Of a stretch of 64,000 nucleotides of DNA, positions 55,592 to 63,267 are shown piece by piece (within the stretch, counting starts at the first letter, position 1; every line of letters starts with the position of its first letter). The notes under the pieces were generated by a model. It searched no databases, was not told the DNA's origin, and saw only the letters and a program-made list of their open reading frames with translations. This DNA comes from Companilactobacillus ginsenosidimutans (lineage in GTDB: Bacteria > Bacillota > Bacilli > Lactobacillales > Lactobacillaceae). Both the position numbers and the translations under genes were made by a program. The DNA lies in contig NZ_CP012034.1 of the NCBI RefSeq assembly GCF_001050475.1, forward strand, positions 1,364,001-1,428,000. The letters are read 5' to 3'.

Positions 55592-56440
55592 TTAGTTACG
55601 TACACGCAACTTCAGAAGCATGTTAACAAAATCAGGATCTGAATAATCTGCAACACCCTTGTTCAAATCTAATGTAGCAATCTTATTCATATCGTCGTCC
55701 GAAAGTTTGAAGTCAAATACATCAATATTCTGAATCAAACGTTGTTCATGAGTACTCTTTGGAATTACAACAACACCGCGTTGCAATAACCAGCGAAGAA
55801 CCACTTGAGCAACGGATTTATTATATTTCTCACCAATTTCTTTCAAAATTGAATTGTTAAAAATATCGTGTGCTCCTTGAGCCAATGGACCCCAGGCTTC
55901 TGGAGTCACATTTTGACTCTTCATATATTCAACTTGATCTTTTTCTTGGAAGAATGGGTGTATCTCAACTTGATTAATGGAAGGAACTACTGAGCTATTG
56001 GCGATTAAGTCGGTCAAGCGTCCTGAATTCATATTAGAAACACCGATTGAACGAATCTTACCAGCTTTTTGAGCTTCCTCAAGAGCTCTCCAAGCACCAA
56101 AAATATCGCCAACTGGCTGATGTAACAAATACAAATCAAGATAATCGGTACCTAATTTTTCCAAAGAAGTATCGATACCCTTCTTGGCATCCTCATAGGC
56201 ATAATCTTGCCACCAAAGTTTTGATGTCAAGAAAATATCCTTACGAGCAACACCACTAGCTTTGATTCCTTCGCCAACACCTTCCTCATTGAAGTATGCT
56301 GAAGCTGTATCAATCAAGCGGTAGCCATTTTTCAAACCATCCATAACAGTTTGCTTTGTAACATTTTGATCATCGATTTGGTAAACACCCAAACCAAGTT
56401 GTGGCATCATCATGCCGTCATTTAAAGTAACGTAATCCAT
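55592..56440 (-). CDS. Aldo/keto reductase 2
   Basis: 282 residues. The tetrad appears as Asp/Tyr in LIDTASAYFNEE, Lys in FLTSKLWWQDY and His in YLLHQPVGD; GVSNMNSGRL and VVIPKSTHEQRL bind NADPH. It is about half as similar to the reductase at 41111 as family members usually are to each other, so it is not a recent duplicate. It lies 15 bp behind the tetR gene in one operon, whose promoter has a long palindromic operator; induction by an aldehyde or toxin is likely. Confidence 0.9.
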   Translation of the reverse strand: MDYVTLNDGMMMPQLGLGVYQIDDQNVTKQTVMDGLKNGYRLIDTASAYFNEEGVGEGIKASGVARKDIFLTSKLWWQDYAYEDAKKGIDTSLEKLGTDYLDLYLLHQPVGDIFGAWRALEEAQKAGKIRSIGVSNMNSGRLTDLIANSSVVPSINQVEIHPFFQEKDQVEYMKSQNVTPEAWGPLAQGAHDIFNNSILKEIGEKYNKSVAQVVLRWLLQRGVVVIPKSTHEQRLIQNIDVFDFKLSDDDMNKIATLDLNKGVADYSDPDFVNMLLKLRVRN

Positions 56441-56455
56441 AATTTCCTCCTCAAA

Positions 56456-57061
56456 TCATTTTTGTTCAGTTAGATAAGGCTCAATCAATTGCGGTAGTTG
56501 AACATCACAAAATCTTACGGTCCAATCAGTTGGAGTGAAATCTGCACCAGTCATGCACCAGACAGAAACCATTCCATATAATTCGGTACCAAGAATATTG
56601 GCTAAAGTCTCAACAGGGGTGTCTTCTTTCAACTCACGATGGTCAATACCGTCTTGTAAAATTTTTCGAATAGCTGCGGTGTCCGTATCCCATTTGGTAA
56701 ATTTATGATTCAAATATTTGGGGACAACTACGTAACTAACCCATTGACGAGCTAACTCAATTCCTTGTTTCTCAACAAGTTCCATAAAGTGAATAAAATA
56801 ATATCGCATTCGTTGCGAAATATCACTCTTGTTGAGATTTAAGCTCGAACTTTCTAGCTCAACGAAAGATTGTGATCCAAGAGTCAGAATAATATCTTCC
56901 TTCTTCTTGAAATATCGATAAAAAGTACCTTTGGCAACACCACTAGCATTCGTGATGTCCTCAACTGATAAATCAGCAAAACTATGTGTCTCAAGCAAAT
57001 TCATTGTTGTTTGCTTGATTTTTTCCTCTGTAGCTTTGGCTTGTTCTTGTCGTTTATTCAA
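56456..57061 (-). CDS. TetR-family regulator of the aldo/keto reductase operon
   Basis: 201 residues from TTG 57059-57061, nine bases behind AAAGGA; the upstream ATG (57082 frame) would place the ribosome site inside the gene. HTH: NLLETHSFADLSVEDITNAS and GVAKGTFYRYFKKKEDIILT (residues about 15-55). The rest is a ligand-binding helical domain. It almost certainly binds the 31-bp palindrome in its own promoter and represses itself and the reductase. Confidence 0.9.
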   Translation of the reverse strand: MNKRQEQAKATEEKIKQTTMNLLETHSFADLSVEDITNASGVAKGTFYRYFKKKEDIILTLGSQSFVELESSSLNLNKSDISQRMRYYFIHFMELVEKQGIELARQWVSYVVVPKYLNHKFTKWDTDTAAIRKILQDGIDHRELKEDTPVETLANILGTELYGMVSVWCMTGADFTPTDWTVRFCDVQLPQLIEPYLTEQK

Positions 57062-57072
57062 TAGGATCATTC

Positions 57073-57128
57073 CTTTCGACAAGTATATTAATTCTAAAGT
57101 GACTATAAGTCAATGACCGTGAGTCACT
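57073..57128 (-). promoter_or_regulatory. Promoter and 31-bp palindromic operator of the tetR-AKR operon
   Basis: The operator (57098-57128) reads AGTGACT-N4-GTCA-A-TGAC-N4-AGTCACT, perfectly symmetric in all arms. On the minus strand -35 TTGACT lies inside it (about 57108-57113), and a 17-bp spacer leads to -10 TAATAT (about 57085-57090). Binding would block RNA polymerase. Confidence 0.85.
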
Positions 57129-57178
57129 GAAATTATAAAAAAATAAACTTGGATAATTTCCAAGTTTGATTTTCTTAT

Positions 57179-57305
57179 CAGAAACGCGAAAAGAGGCATT
57201 GAATACTGCACACAAGGTGCCCAGAGCTGCGGGGTGTTACACACCCACTCCGCTTATGGTCGTCTTGTGTTCCGTATTTAAGACCATGCTTTTTTCGCTC
57301 TTTAA
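57179..57305 (-). repeat. Family A structured repeat, copy A8, behind the sugar transporter gene
   Basis: It follows the transporter stop directly (ATTAAAGAGCG on the minus strand). Helices: TAAATAC/GTATTCA, CACAAG/CTTGTG, hairpin GGGTG-TGTAA-CACCC; the outer helix has decayed to a few pairs (GCAT/ATGC). Confidence 0.82.
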
Positions 57306-58181
57306 TTATATAAATGCAGTCATAACACTACCGACAACGATAAGTGCTAATCCTGACAAGGTATAAGTTAACTCTTTTGGAGTTTTAACTTCATGCAAGA
57401 TGTACAACCCGCCGAGTGTTGCCACAACAACATTCAATTGAGTGATAACAAAGGCAGTTGCTACTCCGGCTGCTTGAGCTGCAAATAAGTATGCTAGTGA
57501 CGAAATACCAAAGTCTATTCCGATAAGACCATTCATCCAGCTTTCTTTTTGTACGAAACTCTTACCTTTCGTTGTAACCAAGTTGAAGATGATGGCTCCA
57601 ACGAAAATTCCCAACATTTCTGGGAAGAACAAGTGGATTCCCGAAGCATCGACTGCTTTAGGAAGTGCCCCGTATGCCCAATAACCAATAGTAGTTGGAA
57701 CCAAGACAGCCAAGGCTCTTGTCATTGAACCCTTAGCTGATGCGCCTTGTTGTTTTTCCTGAACAGCAGTAAATGTTACACCGATTACTACCAAAATAAT
57801 TGCTAGCAAGCCGATTAATTTAGCTGTCACACCAGTCCATTCGCCGAAAATGATAACCCCAATTAGTGAAGTACCTACCACCTGTAGACCTGTGGTAATA
57901 GGCATGGTCCGTGTCACACCTATTTGTGTGTAAGAAATGTACTGACCAACTTGGCCTAAAGACCAAAGGAATCCGGCACCAAAACTGATCCAGAAATTAA
58001 TTCCCGAAACACTTCCGTACATTGAATAAATAATTAAACCAATAATTGCTGAACCTAAACCTGTACCAAATATTTGGTTTGAAGGACTACCCCCTACCTT
58101 GCTGGCAATGAGGGGTTGAATACCCCAACCAAACGCTGGAATAAGCGCTAACAAAACACCCACTAAAATCACTCTTTTCAT
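57306..58181 (-). CDS. GRP-family sugar transporter (GlcU/RbsU-like)
   Basis: 291 residues with ten hydrophobic segments, as in the glucose/ribose porter family. The start ALIPAFGWGIQPLIASKVGG and repeated GxxLWSLGQ, GTSLIGVIIFGEW and VIGVTFTAVQEK fit GlcU/RbsU proteins, which import glucose or ribose by proton symport. The ATG at 58181 has only a poor ribosome site; a GTG 18 bases downstream (58163) follows AAAGAGTG and would begin at MGVLLALIP, and may be the true start. A family A repeat abuts the stop. Confidence 0.85.
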   Translation of the reverse strand: MKRVILVGVLLALIPAFGWGIQPLIASKVGGSPSNQIFGTGLGSAIIGLIIYSMYGSVSGINFWISFGAGFLWSLGQVGQYISYTQIGVTRTMPITTGLQVVGTSLIGVIIFGEWTGVTAKLIGLLAIILVVIGVTFTAVQEKQQGASAKGSMTRALAVLVPTTIGYWAYGALPKAVDASGIHLFFPEMLGIFVGAIIFNLVTTKGKSFVQKESWMNGLIGIDFGISSLAYLFAAQAAGVATAFVITQLNVVVATLGGLYILHEVKTPKELTYTLSGLALIVVGSVMTAFI

Positions 58182-58239
58182 TTGTAAGTTACGGATACAT
58201 AAAAAACATCATAAAACTCAAAATAATTTATTGCAAGAA

Positions 58240-58884
58240 TTATTCATTAATCCATTTTTGAAGATTAGTAACACTAATCTTTTTTGTGGTTAATTCTGTA
58301 ATGTGGTCTGACACCCAATCGATGTCTTTATTCCACCATGCTAATTTTTCCAAAAGCATTATTTCTTCAGCTGTAAAACGATACTTAATAAATCTAGCAG
58401 GATTACCACCGACTACTGCATAAGGTTCAACATCTTTTGTAACCGTACTATTTGCGGCGATTATAGCACCATCATGAATGTGAACACCTGGCATGACGGT
58501 GACATTTTGGCCGAACCAAACATCATTTCCAACGACTGTATCACCCTTAAGTGGGAGGTCTTCCAGTTCTGGAACTTTGTCAGCCCAATCGCCACCGAAA
58601 ATATTAAACGGATAGGTTGTGATACCCTTCATCACGTGATTAGCTCCGTTCATTATAAATTCAATTCCAGATGCAATTGAACAGAATTTTCCAATAAGCA
58701 GCTTGTCACCGAGAAATTCATAGTGATGTGTAACATGCTTCTCAAAATTTTCAGGATTATTAATATCATCATAATAGGTATAATCACCTACCTCGATATT
58801 AGGACGCGTGATCACATTTTTTACAAAAACCATCTCCCGCAAATTCTGGTTTGGATAAATCGAATTAGGATTTGGTAACGCCAT
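58240..58884 (-). CDS. Vat-like xenobiotic acetyltransferase (hexapeptide repeat)
   Basis: 214 residues, left-handed beta-helix acetyltransferase. NIEVGDYTYYDDINNPENFE, LLIGKFCSIASGIEFIMNGA with NHVMKGITTYPFNIFGG (catalytic His), GNDVWFGQNVTVMPGVHIHD and VVGGNPARFIKYRF are the Vat/CatB signatures. Family members acetylate streptogramin A or chloramphenicol; chromosomal copies such as this may have other substrates. GAGGGTG precedes the ATG. It is monocistronic. Confidence 0.9.
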   Translation of the reverse strand: MALPNPNSIYPNQNLREMVFVKNVITRPNIEVGDYTYYDDINNPENFEKHVTHHYEFLGDKLLIGKFCSIASGIEFIMNGANHVMKGITTYPFNIFGGDWADKVPELEDLPLKGDTVVGNDVWFGQNVTVMPGVHIHDGAIIAANSTVTKDVEPYAVVGGNPARFIKYRFTAEEIMLLEKLAWWNKDIDWVSDHITELTTKKISVTNLQKWINE

Positions 58885-58975
58885 AAAATCACCCTCTTGC
58901 TAATTAATTTTATCGTAACACAAACGCTTACATTTAATTGGTATAATAGATAAAAATGATGATTGGAGATTAATC

Positions 58976-59332
58976 ATGGCAGGCGAAAGACTCTATAAAA
59001 TGCCCTTCAGTAAAATTTATCCACTGTACGTTCAGAAAGTCGATCGAAAAAACCAAAATGTCGATGATCTGGATAAAGTCATTTATTGGTTAACTGGGTA
59101 TGATGAAGCATCGCTTCAGAAACAAATTGATAAGAACGTGACATTGACCGAATTTTTCGACCAAGCACCTGAAATAAATCCCAGTGCGTCGCTAATTACT
59201 GGAGTTATTTGTGGAGTAAGAGTTGAAAACATTGAAGATCCATTGATGCAGAAAATCCGTTACCTTGATAAATTAGTTGATGAAGTTGCTAAAGGTAAAA
59301 AGATGGAAAATATTTTGAGAAAACAAAAATGA
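58976..59332 (+). CDS. DUF2200 family protein
   Basis: 118 residues. RLYKMPFSKIYPLYVQKVDR and IYWLTGYDEASLQKQID match the DUF2200 family, small soluble proteins of unknown function. GGAGATTAATC precedes the ATG. It converges on the cyclophilin gene and shares a terminator with it. Confidence 0.88.
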   Translation: MAGERLYKMPFSKIYPLYVQKVDRKNQNVDDLDKVIYWLTGYDEASLQKQIDKNVTLTEFFDQAPEINPSASLITGVICGVRVENIEDPLMQKIRYLDKLVDEVAKGKKMENILRKQK

Positions 59333-59353
59333 TGCCTTTCGGCATCATTTTTT
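59330..59353. terminator. Bidirectional terminator
   Basis: GATGCC-TTTC-GGCATC with T run, between DUF2200 and cyclophilin genes. Confidence 0.85.
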
Positions 59354-59936
59354 ATTTGCTGATTTCAATTTCGTTTATTACAACATCGTCTTTAGGCTTG
59401 TCAGCTCCATCACGTTTAACACGGCTGATCTCTTGAACAACGTCCAATCCTTCAAAAACTTGACCAAAAACGGTATGTCTGTGATCCAACCAAGGTGTAC
59501 CACCCTTTTTATAACAAGCAATGATTTCTTCAGGATAGTTTGAACGAGCCATATCTTTTAACATACGCTTAGGCATATTCTCGTTTGAAACAATAAAGAA
59601 TTGACTGCCATTTGTGTTAGGACCAGCGTTAGCCATTGATAACGCACCGTCAAGATTGAAAAGTTCATCGCTGAACTCATCTTCAAATTGACCGCCGTAA
59701 ATACTTTCACCACCTGCACCAGTACCAGTTGGGTCGCCACCTTGGATCATAAAATCAGGAATTACACGATGGAAAATAACTCCGTTGTAATAACCTTTTT
59801 CTGCGAGTTCAACGAAGTTCTTAACGGTTTTAGGAACAATTTCGTCAAATAATTGAATCTTAATGTCACCGTGATTAGTCTTCATAGTGACTTTTGTTCC
59901 AGTTTGATTATCTAAATCTAATTGTGGATATGCCAT
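59352..59936 (-). CDS. Peptidyl-prolyl cis-trans isomerase, cyclophilin type
   Basis: 194 residues. Motifs: [20 protein letters not shown] (with catalytic Arg), [10 protein letters not shown], and [17 protein letters not shown]. No signal peptide is seen, so it is cytosolic. It is longer than the minimal 145-residue form by an insertion around [24 protein letters not shown] precedes the ATG. Confidence 0.95.
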   Translation of the reverse strand: MAYPQLDLDNQTGTKVTMKTNHGDIKIQLFDEIVPKTVKNFVELAEKGYYNGVIFHRVIPDFMIQGGDPTGTGAGGESIYGGQFEDEFSDELFNLDGALSMANAGPNTNGSQFFIVSNENMPKRMLKDMARSNYPEEIIACYKKGGTPWLDHRHTVFGQVFEGLDVVQEISRVKRDGADKPKDDVVINEIEISK

Positions 59937-60217
59937 TTATAATTTCTCCCTTAATTACTATATCAATATGATAATACTGTATTTCAAGAGCACAATCCAT
60001 CAAAAGACTTTGGGAAAATGATTTCTTCAATAAACCCATTGTTTGTTGGTATTTTAAAATAAAAAAATATTTTTTTATGTTTTGTGAAATTTGTTTGCTG
60101 TTTAGAAATTCATAATACATGACATATATTTAAACTAATCATTTTCAACAAATTTCATTTAAGACGGGCTAGTTATAGATGATATACATTTTATAATTTG
60201 TTTGGCGTTAATTTCAC

Positions 60218-60284
60218 AATCACAATGTTAATCCAATATAAATGGTGTCAGGCAACCGATTGCAGAGTTGCCTACGTTGTGATT
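60218..60284 (+). promoter_or_regulatory. Structured leader upstream of the alcohol dehydrogenase gene
   Basis: Outer arms AATCACAATGT (60218-60228) and ACGTTGTGATT (60274-60284, one G-T pair) enclose a hairpin AGGCAAC...GTTGCCT (60250-60273). A -10-like TATAAT lies at 60192-60197, so the structure would be in the 5' leader about 80 nt before the ATG. It could be an attenuator, a protein-binding site or a nested operator. The rest of 59937-60363 holds only AT-rich promoter sequence. Confidence 0.55.
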
Positions 60285-60363
60285 CACATTTGACTAATTG
60301 GTATATGGACATTATATTGAGAATGTAAGCGTTACCAAAATAAAAAATGGAGATGAAAGAGCC

Positions 60364-61491
60364 ATGTCAAATCAAATTAAAGCAGCAGTTCTTGAAGAAC
60401 TAAATGGTGAATTCAAACTAGAAACACTTAACTTAGCCCCAGAATTAGCGCCTCATGAGGTTAAAATCCATATCGTCGCAAGTGGTATCTGCCATACCGA
60501 TGAAGCTGTTAGAAATGGTCAAGGTGGGGATTATCCATTCCCTGGTGTCGTTGGTCATGAAGGTTCAGGTATTATTGAGGAAATTGGTACAGCTGTTCGT
60601 TCTTGTAAACCAGGCGATCACGTTATCCTTTGTTACGATTATGATGGCTACTGTAAAAACTGTCTAAATGGTCGTCCAGCAGCATGTCTTAACTGGAATG
60701 CTTTAAACATGGAAGGTGTTAACGGTGATGGTGGTACTCCATTTTCAAAATTAGACGGAACACCTGTACACAATTTCTTCAACCAATCAGCTTTCTCAAC
60801 AGAAACAATTGTTGATGATAGAAATATTACTGTAATTGATGACGATATTGACCTCAGAAAAGTTGGACCTCTCGGCTGTGGATTTGTTACCGGATCAGGA
60901 ACCGTCTTCAATGGATTGAAACCTGAAGTTGGTAGTTCACTAGTAATCTTCGGAACTGGTGCTGTTGGTTTAGGTGCCCTCATGGCTGGTAAAATCAGCG
61001 GTTGTTCCAAATTAATTTGTGTTGATGTTGTTCCTTCACGTTTGGAGACTGCTAAAGAAATCGGTGCAGACTACACTATCAATAGTAAAGAAGAAGATGC
61101 AGTCGCAAGAATCCGTGAGATTACAGGCGGTGGTGCCGATTATGCAATTGACACTACTGGTATTTCTCCTGTCATGCAACAAGCTTTCGATTCATTAACA
61201 TCTGGTGGTAAAGTTGCTCCACTAGCTGTTACAAGACATGAATTCAAGATTGAACATCCCTTTGCTGACTTAACAGCCTACGAAAAATCAGTTATCGGTG
61301 TCCTAATGGGAGATGCAGTTCCACAAAAATCAATTCCACAATTAATCGAATTCTGGAAAGATGGCAAATTCCCGTTTGATAAACTAGAGAAATTTTATAA
61401 ATTTGATGAAATAAATCAAGCAAATGCTGACTCTGCCAGTGGTAAAGTTATCAAACCAGTTCTCATTATCGACGAGGACTACACGGTTTAA
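60364..61491 (+). CDS. Zinc-dependent alcohol dehydrogenase (class III/aryl-alcohol type)
   Basis: 375 residues from ATG 60364, behind GGAGATGAAAGAG. Catalytic zinc ligands: Cys in SGICHTDEAVRNGQ, His/Glu in VVGHEGSGIIEEIG. The structural zinc region reads CYDYDGYCKNCLNGRPAACL, holding the four-Cys cluster in a slightly unusual spacing. The Rossmann motif is GTGAVGLGALMAGK. It interconverts alcohols and aldehydes with NAD(H). A structured leader precedes it and an extra hairpin plus a terminator follow. Confidence 0.9.
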   Translation: MSNQIKAAVLEELNGEFKLETLNLAPELAPHEVKIHIVASGICHTDEAVRNGQGGDYPFPGVVGHEGSGIIEEIGTAVRSCKPGDHVILCYDYDGYCKNCLNGRPAACLNWNALNMEGVNGDGGTPFSKLDGTPVHNFFNQSAFSTETIVDDRNITVIDDDIDLRKVGPLGCGFVTGSGTVFNGLKPEVGSSLVIFGTGAVGLGALMAGKISGCSKLICVDVVPSRLETAKEIGADYTINSKEEDAVARIREITGGGADYAIDTTGISPVMQQAFDSLTSGGKVAPLAVTRHEFKIEHPFADLTAYEKSVIGVLMGDAVPQKSIPQLIEFWKDGKFPFDKLEKFYKFDEINQANADSASGKVIKPVLIIDEDYTV

Positions 61492-61493
61492 TT

Positions 61494-61560
61494 CTAGCTG
61501 GGGCAACCTTTAGCCATCCCCCTGGTGAGCATCCTGTCCCCAGACAACTATTACCCCAAC
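61494..61560 (+). repeat. Structured element behind the alcohol dehydrogenase gene (family D)
   Basis: Within a few bases of the stop codon, GCTGGGGCAAC pairs with the ATTACCCCAAC end of the block, and CCCCCTGG with an inner TGTCCCCAG-type arm, giving a long G/C-rich hairpin without a T tail. A regular terminator follows at 61578. It is another case of a structure placed directly behind a stop codon. Confidence 0.5.
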
Positions 61561-61577
61561 TCTTCACATTTCTTAAC

Positions 61578-61615
61578 AAAAAAAGCGCTGAGATCCTCGT
61601 CTCAACGCTTTTTAT
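61578..61615. terminator. Bidirectional terminator
   Basis: AAAAAGCGCTGAGA-TCCTCG-TCTCAACGCTTTTT between convergent genes. Confidence 0.88.
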
Positions 61616-62064
61616 TTTTGTCCAAGTAACCAATCTAATAACAGATACATGAAAAATGTTAAATAAAATCCAGCTCCATAGGCTGTTAAAGTTGCACCTA
61701 TATCAACAACTATCGGTAATCTGAAACTTGGATGCAGGCAAAAGATAAAAATAATAACACCAACTAAAATTCCAATTCCACCCCAGAAACATAAATATTG
61801 ATGTTGCTCGGATTGGAAAATTGGTTGTCGATTGCTTACTTCATTGTCAGTCTTATATAGTGGATTAACCTGTAGGTGACTAATATAATTAACGATTGCC
61901 CACACTGCGGCGACAAGCGTTGCCAATACACATCCAATAATAAACAGGCTGACTGGCTTTTCACGTGGACTCATCAGATCAATTAGATACGTACTGAAAA
62001 AAATTACAACTGAAATTGCCAAGATCCACTTATGCTGAATTTGTTGAATCGAAAACCTCTTCAA
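61612..62064 (-). CDS. Four-helix membrane protein, unknown function
   Basis: About 150 residues. TTG 62062-62064 is placed 8 bases behind GAGGT; an alternative in-frame TTG at 62077-62079 lies upstream. Four hydrophobic segments (WILAISVVIFFSTYLIDL, SLFIIGCVLATLVAAVWAIV, CFWGGIGILVGVIIFIFCL, GAGFYLTFFMYLLLDWLLG). I recognise no family. It lies 79 bp behind yeiH on the same strand. Confidence 0.6.
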   Translation of the reverse strand: MKRFSIQQIQHKWILAISVVIFFSTYLIDLMSPREKPVSLFIIGCVLATLVAAVWAIVNYISHLQVNPLYKTDNEVSNRQPIFQSEQHQYLCFWGGIGILVGVIIFIFCLHPSFRLPIVVDIGATLTAYGAGFYLTFFMYLLLDWLLGQK

Positions 62065-62142
62065 AACACCATACCTCAACTTATTTGCGACTCGTAAAAT
62101 ATAAGTTTAGCCTAGAATTGTGAAGAAATATCGATGAATTAA

Positions 62143-63165
62143 TTAAAAGAATGATTTAGCTACGATTATCATGAATGCTAATAATATAACTGAAGATGAT
62201 AACGCTGCTATAACGGCATTTCTCCCACTACTTACGAACGCTTTGAAGTTGACTGACATTCCCAATGCAGCCATAGCCATACCTAGAACCAGATAAGCTA
62301 ATTTAACTAACCAACTCAACACATTGGCTGGCATAGGAACGAACGTGCCGATAACACTGGCCAATAAGAACCCAGCCATAAACCAAGGAATAGGTAATTT
62401 CTGTTTAGTATTATCAGTTGAATTTTTCTCAGAATGGTGATACCAAATTCCAATAATCAAGGCTGCTGGTGCAAGCATCAACACTCTAGAAAGCTTAGTA
62501 ATAATAGCTGCATCCAAACTAACTGGACCTGCAGCTCCACCGGTAGCAATTGCATGTGCAATTTCATGTAGTGAGCCACCAGCCATAACCCCAAATTGTG
62601 AAGGTGACATATGTAGCAACGGTTTAATCGATATTTCAATCAAAGTAAAGAGTGTCCCTAAAATTGCCACAATAGCAACGGCTAGCACTTCGTCATTTCG
62701 CTTATTATGTTCTTGATCCTTGCTAACTTTAATTTGCGGTGAAATCCCCATAACGGCCGCAGCTCCACAAATTCCAGTCCCACTAGCTGTCAAGATAGCC
62801 AGCTGTTTGTTCACACCAAGTTTTCGAGCGATATTGTACGTCAGAATTATGACACCTGTTACAACTACCATTGCAACAAGAATTGTTTTAACACCGGCGT
62901 GAGCCAAATCAATTAGGTTCAATTTAAATCCCAATAGGATAATTCCTAATCGTAAAAATTTATTGGAGATAAATCCGATTCCGACTTCAGCTTTTTGAAT
63001 TGCTGGTCGATATAATTGGAAAGCCATCCCGAGAATTAATGACATGACTAACGCCCCAATGATTGACAGGTAAGGCAATCCGCCTAAAAGTGTTCCTAAT
63101 ATTGAACATACCAGAGTCATTAATATTGCATAAATAAATCCACGTTCCATAAATTTAACAAACAT
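62143..63165 (-). CDS. yeiH: YeiH-family putative sulfate exporter
   Basis: 340 residues with ten or so membrane helices. LGMAFQLYRPAIQKAEVGIGF, LRLGIILLGFKLNL, ASGTGICGAAAVMGISPQIK and GVMAGGSLHEIAHAIATG are the signatures of the conserved YeiH (PF03601) family. Homologues are under the LysR regulator YeiE/CysL-type and are linked to sulfite/sulfate export. The adjacent divergent LysR gene repeats that arrangement. GGGGATGG precedes the ATG. Confidence 0.9.
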   Translation of the reverse strand: MFVKFMERGFIYAILMTLVCSILGTLLGGLPYLSIIGALVMSLILGMAFQLYRPAIQKAEVGIGFISNKFLRLGIILLGFKLNLIDLAHAGVKTILVAMVVVTGVIILTYNIARKLGVNKQLAILTASGTGICGAAAVMGISPQIKVSKDQEHNKRNDEVLAVAIVAILGTLFTLIEISIKPLLHMSPSQFGVMAGGSLHEIAHAIATGGAAGPVSLDAAIITKLSRVLMLAPAALIIGIWYHHSEKNSTDNTKQKLPIPWFMAGFLLASVIGTFVPMPANVLSWLVKLAYLVLGMAMAALGMSVNFKAFVSSGRNAVIAALSSSVILLAFMIIVAKSFF

Positions 63166-63236
63166 ATATCCATCCCCTTTGCGTAATTTAAATTGTAAAG
63201 TAAAATTAGTATAAGTAAAAATTAGTATTTATTGTA

Positions 63237-63258
63237 ATGATATAAGTTGTACTTATAA
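63237..63258. promoter_or_regulatory. Dyad in the yeiH-lysR intergenic region
   Basis: ATAAGT-TGT-ACTTAT, a 15-bp symmetric site in the 102-bp divergent region, of the T-N11-A type bound by LysR proteins. Confidence 0.6.
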
Positions 63259-63267
63259 GGAGAATAT

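Noticed and set aside
60060..60226. Rex operator upstream of alcohol dehydrogenase
   Set aside because: Half-sites TTGTGAAAT and TTTCACAA occur but are more than 100 bp apart and not paired as a Rex palindrome.
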